Assembly: GCF_900112755.1 (NCBI RefSeq)
Contig: NZ_FOMW01000001.1
Location: 248,001-312,000, forward strand
Length of the DNA: 64,000 bases
Direction: 5' to 3'
Origin: Sulfitobacter brevis
Lineage (GTDB): Bacteria > Pseudomonadota > Alphaproteobacteria > Rhodobacterales > Rhodobacteraceae
The notes under the pieces were generated by a model that saw nothing but the letters and a program-made list of their open reading frames with translations, ran no database searches and was not told the DNA's origin. Positions within the stretch are counted from its first letter, which is position 1. Each line of letters opens with the position of its first letter. Shown here in pieces: positions 52,690 to 61,964 of the stretch. The translations under genes and the position numbers were made by a program.

Positions 52690-53885
52690 TTGCCACCTCC
52701 CATCGTCACTTTGGCGATGATGCCGCGCTGGATTTCATTGGACCCGCCAAAGATCGACAGCTTGCGATTGTTAAAATACTGCGCCGCCACTGGACCGGCA
52801 GAATGCGGATCAGGCAGGGCTTCGTTGCTACCCTCGACCGCCTCGGAGGCGAAGGGCATCGCGTAGACACCTGCCGCACGCCGCGCCAGATCGTTGATTT
52901 CCTGACGGATAATCGTGCCTTTGACCTTGATCATCGAGGACTCGACCCCCGGTGCAGCACCGGCCGCCGCCTTGGAGATGATCCGCAGGTTGGTGGTCGA
53001 CATTGCCATCAAGTCAATCTCGGCCTTGGCCACCCGTGCCGCGAAATGCGGGTTCTCGATCAACGGACGACCGCCCGACATTTCGGCCCGCGCAATGCGC
53101 TTCACCGCAGTCAGACCAGCCCGCGAGAAACCGACGCCCGCGATATTGGTGCGCTCGTGGGTCAGCAGATATTTGGCGTAGGTCCAGCCTTTGTTCTCTT
53201 CGCCCACAAGGTTCTCGACCGGCACTTTGACGTCCGTGAACCAGACCTCGTTGACCTCGGCTCCGCCATCGAGCAGCACGATCGGGCGTACTTCGATGCC
53301 CGGTGTGTCCATGTCGATCAGCAGGAAAGAGATGCCTTCTTGTTGCTTCACGTCCTTGTCTGTCCGCACGAGGCAGAAAATCATATTGGCGTGTTGGCCC
53401 AGTGTCGTCCATGTCTTCTGACCGTTGACGATGTAGTGGTCGCCCTCGCGCACAGCCATGGTTTTGAGCGAGGCAAGATCGGATCCGGCCCCCGGCTCGG
53501 AGTAGCCCTGACACCACCAGTCCTCACCCGACAGGATGCGCGGCAACCAGTAATCCTGCTGCGATTTCGAGCCGAATTTCTGCAACACTGGTGCCAGCAT
53601 CGACAGGCCAAACGGCACGGTACGCGGCGCGTAATGGGCGGCGGCCTCTTCTTCAAAGATATGGCGCTGAACGGCATTCCACTCGGCACCGCCAAACTGC
53701 TTGGGCCAGTTCGGCGCCAACCAGCCTTGGGCGTTCAGGATCGCATGCCAGCGTTCCTGACCTTCTTTGCCCAGCTCTTCGCCCTTGCGGATGGTCTCGG
53801 CCATCTCCTTGGGCAGTTTCTCATCCAGAAAAGCGCGGACTTCCTCGCGGAAGGCCTTTTCTTCGTCACTATAGCTCAGGTCCAT
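52686..53885 (-). CDS. Acyl-CoA dehydrogenase, pimeloyl-CoA dehydrogenase large-subunit-like
   Basis: This 399-residue acyl-CoA dehydrogenase contains the FAD-binding segments CQGYSEPGAGSDLASLKT and WTTLGQHANMIFCLVRTD. The C-terminal KLSIFGGSNEIQRGIIAK closes the fold. The position of the MCAD-type catalytic Glu (YEGT) reads FGGS, so the base must lie elsewhere or in the partner subunit. I chose the ATG at 53885 (MDLSYSDEEKAFREEVRAFL), 13 bp after the thiolase stop, with a GGGGA upstream. Confidence 0.9.
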   Translation of the reverse strand: MDLSYSDEEKAFREEVRAFLDEKLPKEMAETIRKGEELGKEGQERWHAILNAQGWLAPNWPKQFGGAEWNAVQRHIFEEEAAAHYAPRTVPFGLSMLAPVLQKFGSKSQQDYWLPRILSGEDWWCQGYSEPGAGSDLASLKTMAVREGDHYIVNGQKTWTTLGQHANMIFCLVRTDKDVKQQEGISFLLIDMDTPGIEVRPIVLLDGGAEVNEVWFTDVKVPVENLVGEENKGWTYAKYLLTHERTNIAGVGFSRAGLTAVKRIARAEMSGGRPLIENPHFAARVAKAEIDLMAMSTTNLRIISKAAAGAAPGVESSMIKVKGTIIRQEINDLARRAAGVYAMPFASEAVEGSNEALPDPHSAGPVAAQYFNNRKLSIFGGSNEIQRGIIAKVTMGGGK

Positions 53886-53898
53886 CAGATGATCCCCT

Positions 53899-55074
53899 TT
53901 AGTAAATTTCAAACAGGCCAGCAGCACCCATGCCGCCGCCGATGCACATGCTGACCACGCCCAGCTTCGCGCCGCGCCGCTTGCCTTCAAGCAGCAGGTG
54001 GCCGGTCATCCGTGCGCCGGTCATACCGAACGGGTGACCAATGGCGATGGAGCCGCCGTTGACGTTGTATTTCTCGGGATCGATGCCCAGCGTATCGCGC
54101 GAATAGAGGCACTGTGAGGCAAAGGCTTCGTTCAATTCCCACAGGTCGATGTCATCGACCGTCAGCCCGTGGCGTTTAAGCAAACGTGGCACCGCATAGA
54201 TCGGGCCGATGCCCATCTCGTCTGGCTCGCAACCCGCGACGGCAAAGCCTTTGAAGGCGCCCAGCGGCGTCAGGCCTGCTTTCTCGGCTTCCTTACTGTC
54301 CATCACCACTACGGCTGCGGCGCCGTCCGACAACTGGCTGGCATTACCTGCGGTGACAAAGTTGCCCTCGCCGCGCACCGGCTGCAGGCCCGCGAGCCCC
54401 TCCATTGTGGTGGTCGGGCGGTTGCATTCATCGCGGGTGACGGTGACCTCATGGGTGGAGATTTCCTTGGTCTCCTTGTCCTGCACGCCCATTACCGTTT
54501 GCATCGGCACGATTTCATTGTCGAACTTGCCGCTTTCTTGGGCGGCGGCGATCAGCTGCTGGCTGCGCAGGGAATATTCGTCCTGATACTCGCGGCTGAG
54601 GTTGTAGCGTTTGGCCACCACATCGGCGGTTTCGATCATCGACATATAGATGTCGGGCATATGCTCTTCGAGCCACGGATCACGGACCGCTTTAGCGTGG
54701 GGCTGCACCATCGAGATGCTCTCAACGCCACCTGCGACCATCGGGCCTGCGCCCTCCATGCAGATCGCGTTGGCGGCCATGGCGATGGTTTGCAGACCGG
54801 AGGAGCAGAAACGGTTGACGGTGACACCCGAGGCCGTGACCGGCAGGCCCGCACGCAGGGCGATCTGGCGCGCGATGTTCTGGCCGGTAGCGCCTTCGGG
54901 GGTGGCGCAACCCATGATCACGTCTTCGATCAGCGCGGGGTCAATGCCAGCGCGCTCAACAGCGTGTTTCACCGCATGGCCACCCATTGAGGCGCCATGG
55001 GTCATGTTGAAAGAGCCCCGAAAGCTTTTGGCCAGTCCGGTGCGGGCGGTGGAGACAATAACAGCTTGTTTCAT
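53899..55074 (-). CDS. Acetyl-CoA C-acyltransferase (degradative thiolase)
   Basis: This 391-residue thiolase cleaves 3-ketoacyl-CoA with CoA. Catalytic residues are C90 (NRFCSSG), the His in GHPFGMTG and C377 (MCIGGGMG). Its sequence differs clearly from the PhaA thiolase in the same window, and it sits in a beta-oxidation operon, so degradation is the likely role. Its start overlaps the stop of the bifunctional hydratase/dehydrogenase gene (ATGA). Confidence 0.93.
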   Translation of the reverse strand: MKQAVIVSTARTGLAKSFRGSFNMTHGASMGGHAVKHAVERAGIDPALIEDVIMGCATPEGATGQNIARQIALRAGLPVTASGVTVNRFCSSGLQTIAMAANAICMEGAGPMVAGGVESISMVQPHAKAVRDPWLEEHMPDIYMSMIETADVVAKRYNLSREYQDEYSLRSQQLIAAAQESGKFDNEIVPMQTVMGVQDKETKEISTHEVTVTRDECNRPTTTMEGLAGLQPVRGEGNFVTAGNASQLSDGAAAVVVMDSKEAEKAGLTPLGAFKGFAVAGCEPDEMGIGPIYAVPRLLKRHGLTVDDIDLWELNEAFASQCLYSRDTLGIDPEKYNVNGGSIAIGHPFGMTGARMTGHLLLEGKRRGAKLGVVSMCIGGGMGAAGLFEIY

Positions 55075-57164
55075 TTCGCGGCTTCCTTGTTCAGATCATC
55101 AAAGGTGCGGCCTTCGGCCACCAGTTTCGTCAGCAGGGGGGCGGGTTGCCAGAACCATGCATCCTCCTGCGCGTAGGTTTCGATATCGGAGAGCACGGCA
55201 CCAAGGCCCTGCAGATCGGCCCATTTCATCGGCCCGCCCCAATAGCGCGGAAAGCCGTAGCCAAAGACCAGCGTCATATCGACGTCGAGCGGGCGTTTGG
55301 CGATGCCCTCGCCCACCACTTTGGCGGCTTCGTTGACCATCGCAGACATATAGCGGCGCACGATTTCTGCGTCGGTGAAGGCACGCGGCGTAATGCCGAG
55401 CGCTGTCTGCTCCTCTTCGATCAGGCGGGTGATCGCGGGGTTTGGCACACCGCCGCGCTTGCCTTTTTCGTAAATGTAATAGCCCTGTCCGGTCTTCTGG
55501 CCGAAATGGCCCTGTTCGCACAGACGATCAATATAGGTCGGCACCCGCTCATCCGCGTGGCGTGTCGGCGCTTTGCGCTTGCGGGTCATCCAGCCGATGT
55601 CGAGACCGGCCAGATCGGCCACAGCAAAGGGGCCCATGGCAAAGCCGAATTTCTCCAGCGCGGCATCAATTTGATAGGGTGTCGCCCCGTCCAGCACCAT
55701 GTGATCCGCCGCTGTACGATAGGTCGCGAGGATACGGTTGCCGATGAACCCGTCGCAAACACCCGCACGGACCGAGGTTTTGCCCAGAGCTTTGCCCAAG
55801 GCAAAACCGGTCGCGACCACATCAGCGGCGGTTTTATCGGCCACGACAACTTCGAGCAATTTCATCACATGCGCGGGCGAGAAGAAGTGCAGCCCGATCA
55901 CATCCGCAGGGCGCGAGGTGCTGTCGGCGATTTCATTCACGTCGAGGTAGGAGGTATTGGTCGCCAACACACAGCCCGGTTTGCAGACTGCATCGAGCTT
56001 GCCAAAGACGTCTTTCTTAACGTCCATATCCTCGAACACCGCTTCGACGACCAGATCAACCGATGCAAGGCTGTCGTAGTTGGTCGACACGGTCAGCGCG
56101 ACGGTGGTGAGCGCGTCGAACTTCTGCTGGGTGATCTTGCCACGCTTCACCGCGCCAGAGAGATTCCCCGCGATCCGCTCATGCGCAGCGGCAGCAGCCT
56201 CGTCCTTCATCTCGATCAACACGACTTCGAAGCCCGCCAGCACGGCGGCAGTGGCGATGCCCGCACCCATGGTGCCGCCACCAATGACGCCGATGGATTG
56301 CAAGGCGCGCGGCTCTACCCCCTTAAGCTCCGGCAAGTTGCCCACTGCGCGTTCGGAGAAGAACGCATGAATCATGCCTTCGCGCTGGTCGGTCTTCATC
56401 AGGTCCATGAACATCTGGCGCTCGGTCTTCATGCCCTCCTCGAAGGACTGTTCGACACTGGCCTGCACAGCGCGCACCGCTTGGGCGGGGCTGATCTGGC
56501 CACGGCCCTTTTTCAGCGTGGCGTCATAAGCCGCGTGCCAGTCAATTGCTTGCGGGCTTGGCATTTCGCTGACTGCACGGCGGCTGGCACCCTCGTCGAG
56601 CAAGCTGCGTGTATAGGCCAGACCGACGGCTTCGGGATCGCCCTCTTCAACCTTGTCGATAATGCCCATCTCAAGCGCTTCTGGCGCTTTGATATGGCGG
56701 CCCGTGGTGATTGCGTCGAGTGCTTTTTCCACCCCGATGAGGCGTGGCAGACGCTGGGTCGCCCCGGCACCGGGGATCAGGCCAAGGTGCACTTCGGGCA
56801 GGCCAACGCGCGACGACGGCTGGGCGATGCGGTAATGCGCCGCCAGCGCCACCTCAAGCCCGCCCCCGAGCGAGACACCATGCATGGAGCCAACAACGAG
56901 CAGTGGCGAGGCTTCAATGCGGTTACAAACGTCGGGCAACCACGGCGCTTGCGGGGTCTTGCCAAATTCGGTGATATCAGCGCCTGCGATAAAGGCGCGG
57001 CCTTCGCCGACGATCAGAACGGCCCGCACGCCGCTATCGGCTTCGGCCTGATCCATGCCCGCCATCAGCCCCTGACGTACCGCAAGGCTCAGCGCATTGA
57101 CGGGCGGGTTCTGGATGGTCAGCACGGCGATATCGTCGTGACGGGAATAGGCTACGTTGCTCAT
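55071..57164 (-). CDS. Bifunctional enoyl-CoA hydratase / 3-hydroxyacyl-CoA dehydrogenase
   Basis: This 697-residue FadJ/PimF-like enzyme has an N-terminal crotonase domain (about 1-190; [31 protein letters not shown]). An NAD-binding 3-hydroxyacyl-CoA dehydrogenase domain follows, with [21 protein letters not shown] near 290-310, and then C-terminal HCD domains with [15 protein letters not shown] and GFIGNRIL. It performs hydration and oxidation in beta-oxidation, directly before the thiolase. It lies 19 bp after iclR. Confidence 0.93.
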   Translation of the reverse strand: MSNVAYSRHDDIAVLTIQNPPVNALSLAVRQGLMAGMDQAEADSGVRAVLIVGEGRAFIAGADITEFGKTPQAPWLPDVCNRIEASPLLVVGSMHGVSLGGGLEVALAAHYRIAQPSSRVGLPEVHLGLIPGAGATQRLPRLIGVEKALDAITTGRHIKAPEALEMGIIDKVEEGDPEAVGLAYTRSLLDEGASRRAVSEMPSPQAIDWHAAYDATLKKGRGQISPAQAVRAVQASVEQSFEEGMKTERQMFMDLMKTDQREGMIHAFFSERAVGNLPELKGVEPRALQSIGVIGGGTMGAGIATAAVLAGFEVVLIEMKDEAAAAAHERIAGNLSGAVKRGKITQQKFDALTTVALTVSTNYDSLASVDLVVEAVFEDMDVKKDVFGKLDAVCKPGCVLATNTSYLDVNEIADSTSRPADVIGLHFFSPAHVMKLLEVVVADKTAADVVATGFALGKALGKTSVRAGVCDGFIGNRILATYRTAADHMVLDGATPYQIDAALEKFGFAMGPFAVADLAGLDIGWMTRKRKAPTRHADERVPTYIDRLCEQGHFGQKTGQGYYIYEKGKRGGVPNPAITRLIEEEQTALGITPRAFTDAEIVRRYMSAMVNEAAKVVGEGIAKRPLDVDMTLVFGYGFPRYWGGPMKWADLQGLGAVLSDIETYAQEDAWFWQPAPLLTKLVAEGRTFDDLNKEAAK

Positions 57165-57183
57165 ATCGGTCTCCTCGACTGTC

Positions 57184-57984
57184 TTATCCTCGGCGGCTGA
57201 GCGAAGGTGCCCTGCCCAGCCGGTGTTCGATTGTATTCACCACAGTGCGCAGCGCCGGTCCAACCTCGGAGAGGATGCGGCTGTCTGGCAGGTCATCAGG
57301 CAATGCGCCGCAGGTAAAAGCAACGGCTTCGCCAAATTCCCCTGCGTAATAAGGCACGCTGACGGCGTTTATGGTCCGCGCATAGCGGGTTTTTGCCGGT
57401 GCAATGACAAAGCCCTGCCCCAGCAATTGATCATAGCCATCGCGGCGGTAGTTTCGCATCTCTGTGTCGGGCTGCAATGCATCGAACTTTTCGTCGTCAA
57501 AGCTCGCCATCACGGCCAGCCCCGAAGACGATCCCATCACCGGAATACGGTGCCCGGGCTCCAGCCAGATCGTCGAGGCATGGGCAGGCCGCCATGTGCG
57601 CACCAGCATCATCCGGTCGCCATCGCGCACTGCGATCAACGCCAAAGTTGCGGTTTCATCGGCCAGTTGCTGCATCGCCTCCGATGCCGCATCAACGAAG
57701 CTGACCGCGACCGAGGCAACCGACCCCAACGCAATCGCCGCAGGGCCAAGACGGAAGCGGTCATTGCGCCCGCCATGGCTGAGATAGCCCAGTTCGCAAA
57801 GAGTATAGGTCAGCCGCGAAACGGTGGGTTTTGGCAACCCCGTCCGCTCGGCGATCTGGGCATGGGTCAGCCCGTTGTCACTGGCCCGAAACGCCCGCAA
57901 CACCCCCAAACCGCGTGCCAGCGTGCTGGCAAACTTGCGGTCTGTCGCCTCGCCGGAGGCAGGAGGGGTGTTGGCTTTTGTCAT
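57184..57984 (-). CDS. IclR-family transcriptional regulator
   Basis: This 266-residue regulator has an N-terminal winged helix (FASTLARGLGVLRAFRASDNGLTHAQIAERTGLPKPTVSRLTYTL). An IclR effector domain follows, with GYDQLLGQGFVIAPAKTRYARTINAVSVPYY. It resembles PcaR/PobR-type members that sense aromatic or acid intermediates. It lies inside the operon, overlapping dctM by 4 bp, so it would be autoregulated. A likely operator precedes dctP. Confidence 0.9.
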   Translation of the reverse strand: MTKANTPPASGEATDRKFASTLARGLGVLRAFRASDNGLTHAQIAERTGLPKPTVSRLTYTLCELGYLSHGGRNDRFRLGPAAIALGSVASVAVSFVDAASEAMQQLADETATLALIAVRDGDRMMLVRTWRPAHASTIWLEPGHRIPVMGSSSGLAVMASFDDEKFDALQPDTEMRNYRRDGYDQLLGQGFVIAPAKTRYARTINAVSVPYYAGEFGEAVAFTCGALPDDLPDSRILSEVGPALRTVVNTIEHRLGRAPSLSRRG

Positions 57985-59321
57985 TGAGCGCCCATCGGGA
58001 TCAGCAGCGATATCATCGGGAAGGACATGATGAGGATCAAAACGATAATGTCCACCGACAAGAACCGCGTGATGCCCGCGAAAATCTTGTCGATCGGCGC
58101 GTCGCGGCCCACCACATTGGCAATGACGAAAACGTTGAGCCCCACTGGCGGCGTAATCAGCCCGATCTCCAGCAGTTTGATCACGACAACGCCGAACCAG
58201 ATCAGGTTCAGGTCATAGCTTTCAACCAGCGGGATCATCAGTGGCAAGGTCAACACCATGATACCAATCGGATCAAGGAACATGCCCAACAGCAGATAGA
58301 TCGCCGCGATGCAGACCATTAGCAGCAGCAACGAAAGCTCGGCATCGGTCACCACGCCCACGATCACGCCAGCCACGCCGGTCAGCGCCACAAAGGCCAC
58401 GAAAATCTTGGCCGCTGCGGCAATCAGGAAGATCGCAGAGGTCTGGATACAAGTCTCTTTCACCGCATCCCACAGCCCCTGCAGGGTCAACTTGCGCTGC
58501 GCAAAACCGATCAACGTCGCGGCCACCACGCAGACAGCAGCGGCTTCGGTGGCAGTAAAGATGCCGCCATAGATACCGCCGATGATGACCACGAACAGCA
58601 GAACCGCAGGCCAGCTGTCCAGAGCCGCGCGCATCCGCTCCGCCGTGCTATAGCGTTGGTCGGTCTTTGGCGCGATCTCGGGCGACCACCAGACCCAGAC
58701 CGCGATCACGAGAATGAACCCTGCAAGCGTCAAAAGCCCTGGTAGGACACCTGCCAGAAACAGCGAGGAGATCGAGGTTTCGGTGAAAATACCGTAGATG
58801 ATGAACAGAACCGACGGCGGGATCAGTGATCCCAGCGTGCCGCCTGCCGCCACACTGGCGGTGGCAAGGCGCGGGTCATAGCCCATGCGCAGCATCTCGG
58901 GTGTGCATATTTTGCCCATCGTCGAGGCGCAGGCGATCGACGATCCGGTGATCGCGGAGAACCCGCCGCAACCCATAACAGATGCCATCGCCACCCCGCC
59001 CGGCAGTCGCGTCAGCCAGACCTTGGCGGCATGATAGATTTTGGTGGTGATATCGGCGCGGTAGGCAATATGCCCCAGCGCGACAAACAGCGGGATCATC
59101 GACAGATCGTAGGAGTGGATCAGGTCGAAGGAATTGGAAAACACCATCGAGGTGGTGGCGCGGATCGCACGTTCCGGCATGAAGGTGCCCGTGCGGAACG
59201 CAAAGATGAAAAACGTGCCCACAGTCGCAATCGCCGCGAGGGTAAAGGCAATCGGCACGCGAAGCGCCAGCAGGATTAGAACGGCGGCAAATGCAATCAT
59301 GCCGATTGTTGACGCATCCAT
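57981..59321 (-). CDS. TRAP transporter large permease (DctM-like)
   Basis: This 446-residue DctM-family membrane subunit has about 12 helices and carries the family segments GGVAMASVMGCGGFSAITGSSIACASTMGKICTPEMLRMGYDPRLATASVAAGGTLG and IPPSVLFIIYG. It performs sodium-coupled import together with DctQ and the periplasmic binding protein. Its ATG overlaps the dctQ stop by one base (TAATG). Confidence 0.93.
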   Translation of the reverse strand: MDASTIGMIAFAAVLILLALRVPIAFTLAAIATVGTFFIFAFRTGTFMPERAIRATTSMVFSNSFDLIHSYDLSMIPLFVALGHIAYRADITTKIYHAAKVWLTRLPGGVAMASVMGCGGFSAITGSSIACASTMGKICTPEMLRMGYDPRLATASVAAGGTLGSLIPPSVLFIIYGIFTETSISSLFLAGVLPGLLTLAGFILVIAVWVWWSPEIAPKTDQRYSTAERMRAALDSWPAVLLFVVIIGGIYGGIFTATEAAAVCVVAATLIGFAQRKLTLQGLWDAVKETCIQTSAIFLIAAAAKIFVAFVALTGVAGVIVGVVTDAELSLLLLMVCIAAIYLLLGMFLDPIGIMVLTLPLMIPLVESYDLNLIWFGVVVIKLLEIGLITPPVGLNVFVIANVVGRDAPIDKIFAGITRFLSVDIIVLILIMSFPMISLLIPMGAQ

Positions 59322-59854
59322 TAGCGTACCTCGCCTTCGGTCAAAAGATCACCTGCGTGTTGTTGTTCGTCCGACACCGTGCCGCCAGCGCGGATCGTGC
59401 CAATATCGCGCCAGACCAGTTCGGCCAACCGCAAGAAAGTCGCCCCGATCCCGACCACGAAGATCGCTCGCCCGGGCCATTTCGGCAGGTTCAGATCACC
59501 ATAGAAATAGCTGCCCTTTTCCCAAACGCTCAGGAAATCGCGCCCACCTGCATAGATCAGCGGCGCCAGTGCAATCAGACCGACGACCGATCCGGCCACG
59601 ATCAGGCAAGACCGGAACCGCGATCCGAACCGATCAGAAATAAAGGCCACCGACACATGCGCCCGCGCCGCAGTCGCCGCAGCAATCGGCAGAGTAATCG
59701 CCGCCACCATCAACTCTCGCACCATGGTGACCGAGTCAGGCACCGCCGTGCTGAACACTGCGCGCGCCACCACATTGGAGGCAATCAGCACCCCCAAAAG
59801 GATGACCGCAAGCGCGCCCAACCCTAGCAAGATTTTCTCAAGATTGATCAGCAT
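59321..59854 (-). CDS. TRAP transporter small permease (DctQ-like)
   Basis: This 177-residue protein has four predicted helices and the DctQ pattern MLINLEKILLGLGALAVILLGVLIASNVVARAVF. The small subunit is required for binding-protein docking. A 73-bp gap with a stem-loop separates it from dctP, and its stop is coupled to dctM. Confidence 0.88.
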   Translation of the reverse strand: MLINLEKILLGLGALAVILLGVLIASNVVARAVFSTAVPDSVTMVRELMVAAITLPIAAATAARAHVSVAFISDRFGSRFRSCLIVAGSVVGLIALAPLIYAGGRDFLSVWEKGSYFYGDLNLPKWPGRAIFVVGIGATFLRLAELVWRDIGTIRAGGTVSDEQQHAGDLLTEGEVR

Positions 59855-59877
59855 GTCGGCCCCCTCAAGCTGCGGCT

Positions 59878-59904
59878 GTCGTCCCGGTCAGCGACCGGAA
59901 CGAC
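59878..59904 (-). other. Stem-loop between dctP and dctQ
   Basis: An 11-bp stem with one C-A mismatch (GTCGT-C-CCGGTC with GACCGG-A-ACGAC) lies 24 bases after the dctP stop and has no T tract. As with other binding-protein genes it probably stabilises the upstream transcript. Confidence 0.6.
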
Positions 59905-59927
59905 GATAAGTCTTCAGATAGAAAGGC

Positions 59928-60983
59928 TCAGTTGGTCTTTGGCGCCCAAGGGTAACCTTTGGCATCACGCTCTTCGGTGTACTTGGCAATCAGGCCTTTG
60001 TACTCTTCGAGCAGATCGGCACCGGGCAGGCCTGCCGCATCGGCTGTTTGCACCCATTCATCAAGGAATTTGGCACCGGCATCGACCAGCTTGGTGCGCT
60101 CTTCGGTGGGCAGTTCGATGATCTCGACGCCGGCTTCTTTCATCGAAGCAATGGCGTCATCGTTGGCTTTGGTAATCATGCGACCAAACTCGTCAGCCAT
60201 GTCCTTGCCGGTGGTCAGCACAACGTCCTGCTGTTCGGCAGAAAGCGTGTCGAAGGTGTCTTTGTTCATAAAGATACCAAGACCGCCGACCTGACCCCAA
60301 TCCAGCATGGTATAGCTGGTCATGACTTCGGCCTGTTTCAGCGCGGCCACGGCATAGGAATAGCCTTGGCTGCAGTCGATCAACCCAGTGTCGAGGCCCT
60401 GATAGGCTTCATAGATGTCCATATTGACCATATTCGCGCCTTGGTCGCCAAAGACCTTGCCATAGGCACCAACGCCGCGCACCTTAAGGCCCGCAATATC
60501 GGCGACCGAGCGGATCGCGGCATCTTTACAGCCGATGTTGACCTGACTTGTGGTCCAAGTGCCGATGTAGACGAGGTTCTTGTCGGCAAGGCTGTCCTGA
60601 ATGGGCTGGCTTGAGCGCATCAGCTCGTCAGTGGCGCGCATCCCGACCCAAGCGTCAGGGTTGTTCACCGGCAAATCGGCGATGCCGTAGCCCGGCATTT
60701 CCTGCGGGTAATAAACAGCAATAACCGACCCCATGTCGGCCACACCATCCGCGATGGACTGCATCGCCGCATTGGCTTTGAACAGCGCGCCGCCCCACTG
60801 GATATCAACCTTGATGTCGCCAGCCGAACGCTCGGTGAGCTGGTCGGCAAACCACTGCAACGCATCAGCGCGTGCGCCACGGTTGGGGCCTGCTTCGCCG
60901 TGGATCAGCGTGGTCTCTGCCGTAGCAGCGCCGCCCGCAACAGCCAGAGCCGCCGCCATGGTGAATGATTTGAGAAATGTCAT
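59928..60983 (-). CDS. TRAP transporter substrate-binding protein (DctP-like)
   Basis: This 351-residue periplasmic protein has a Sec signal peptide (cleavage near AATAET). The DctP fold includes the conserved carboxylate-binding arginine R169 (LKVRGVGAYGKVFG), which in the family grips the substrate's carboxyl group. GGGAGGGG lies upstream of the ATG at 60983. It is first in a twelve-gene operon, so its substrate is probably the acid degraded by the following enzymes. Confidence 0.92.
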   Translation of the reverse strand: MTFLKSFTMAAALAVAGGAATAETTLIHGEAGPNRGARADALQWFADQLTERSAGDIKVDIQWGGALFKANAAMQSIADGVADMGSVIAVYYPQEMPGYGIADLPVNNPDAWVGMRATDELMRSSQPIQDSLADKNLVYIGTWTTSQVNIGCKDAAIRSVADIAGLKVRGVGAYGKVFGDQGANMVNMDIYEAYQGLDTGLIDCSQGYSYAVAALKQAEVMTSYTMLDWGQVGGLGIFMNKDTFDTLSAEQQDVVLTTGKDMADEFGRMITKANDDAIASMKEAGVEIIELPTEERTKLVDAGAKFLDEWVQTADAAGLPGADLLEEYKGLIAKYTEERDAKGYPWAPKTN

Positions 60984-61005
60984 GGTATCCCCTCCCAAGG
61001 GTAAA

Positions 61006-61031
61006 GTTTCACTATGCGAAACTGTGTTTCA
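61006..61031. promoter_or_regulatory. Candidate IclR operator upstream of the TRAP/beta-oxidation operon
   Basis: Three alternating half-sites, GTTTC, GAAAC and GTTTC, form two overlapping palindromes (61006-61022 and 61017-61031). They lie 23-48 bases upstream of the dctP ATG. A weak promoter, TTGCAC-17-TAGCGT on the minus strand, lies just further upstream, so a bound IclR protein could block or adjust it. Confidence 0.55.
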
Positions 61032-61127
61032 TTTATTTCAGATCGCACGCTAGTGTCGAGTCTCGCTTCGTGCAAGCGAAAGTTTAGGTCACGCTCCGGC
61101 ACGGCCCCAACGCACCCCCGATAACGC

Positions 61128-61156
61128 AAAAAGGGCCGCGTGTTTCGACGCGGCCC
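61128..61156 (-). terminator. Rho-independent terminator of the small methyltransferase gene
   Basis: A perfect 9-bp stem (61133-61141 with 61148-61156) is followed by TTTTTGCG on the minus strand. It separates the methyltransferase gene from the TRAP operon promoter. Confidence 0.85.
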
Positions 61157-61214
61157 CTCGGAAATTTATGAACACTCGTAATGGCTTGCGCCGCATCAAA
61201 CCGCGTTGACCTGC

Positions 61215-61703
61215 TTAACCAGCTTGGTAAATAAAACACCTGCCCGACACGGCATCGGCAGGCAAAGAGACCTCTTTCAAGCCCTCGAAATACATCCGGT
61301 CGCTGGCAACCATCATCCCACCGGAGGCAAGCAAGGGCTCGACCAGCGGGGAGATCGCCCGCGCAAAGGCGTCGTTCTTATCCAGATTATGCCCGCCGAG
61401 ATCGGCATGGATCAACGAAGCTGCCGGCCCGAACCGTGCCAACGCGGCAGGCAGGGTCTCATGCACATCCCCCAAAATCAGCCTGTCATCCGGCGGCGTG
61501 CTGTCAGGATGGGATGCAACCGCGCGTTCAAACACATAGATATCCCGCCGCGCTATTATTTCGCGCAGATGGTGATAGGTCCGCCCGTTGCCCAGACCCA
61601 GTTCAAACACCGGCCCCGCAATGCTGGCGGTGGCTTCGGCGGCAAAGTTCAAACAGGCACGCTGCGACACCATGCGGGCGATAAAAACATCCAGACGACT
61701 CAT
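61215..61703 (-). CDS. Small class I SAM-dependent methyltransferase
   Basis: This 162-residue protein has a SAM motif I, VFELGLGNGRTYHHLREI, with acidic residue E at the strand end. It continues with ASLIHADLGGHN and LLASGGMMVASDR, a compact Rossmann methyltransferase without an added substrate domain. It resembles short Rhodobacterales methyltransferases of unknown target. It stands alone between a terminator and a 261-bp gap. Confidence 0.82.
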   Translation of the reverse strand: MSRLDVFIARMVSQRACLNFAAEATASIAGPVFELGLGNGRTYHHLREIIARRDIYVFERAVASHPDSTPPDDRLILGDVHETLPAALARFGPAASLIHADLGGHNLDKNDAFARAISPLVEPLLASGGMMVASDRMYFEGLKEVSLPADAVSGRCFIYQAG

Positions 61704-61794
61704 AGATCCACTCCTTTACACGACAGTTGCCCCTTACATGGGCCTAGGCCACCCCCTTGTGTACCCCCCATCGCCCCACCAGCCGCCGCATCTC

Positions 61795-61848
61795 CTTCAT
61801 TTGGCAAAGTAAACTCCACGGAGGGCTGTGGGGGTGTGAAACCCCCGC
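61795..61848. repeat. Dispersed intergenic repeat copy with adjacent hairpin
   Basis: A 22-base element (61795-61816) matches 1371-1392 except for about two positions (CTTCATTTGGCAA shared). An 8-bp GC hairpin (61828-61835 with 61841-61848) follows. The rest of the 61704-61964 gap holds no gene that I can see. Confidence 0.5.
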
Positions 61849-61964
61849 CCTATCCCGACATACTCAGTCGGGCACCGCTTACAAACACCTACCGCCACTG
61901 GACGCTGGGGCGCAAATAGGCTTCACTCCGGCGACGCCCCTGAACCGCCGCCGACAGGACCCCG

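Noticed and set aside
55146-57200. Plus-strand open frame of about 684 codons opposite the hydratase/dehydrogenase gene
   Set aside because: The minus strand shows complete crotonase and HCD motifs; the plus-strand frame has no recognisable family.
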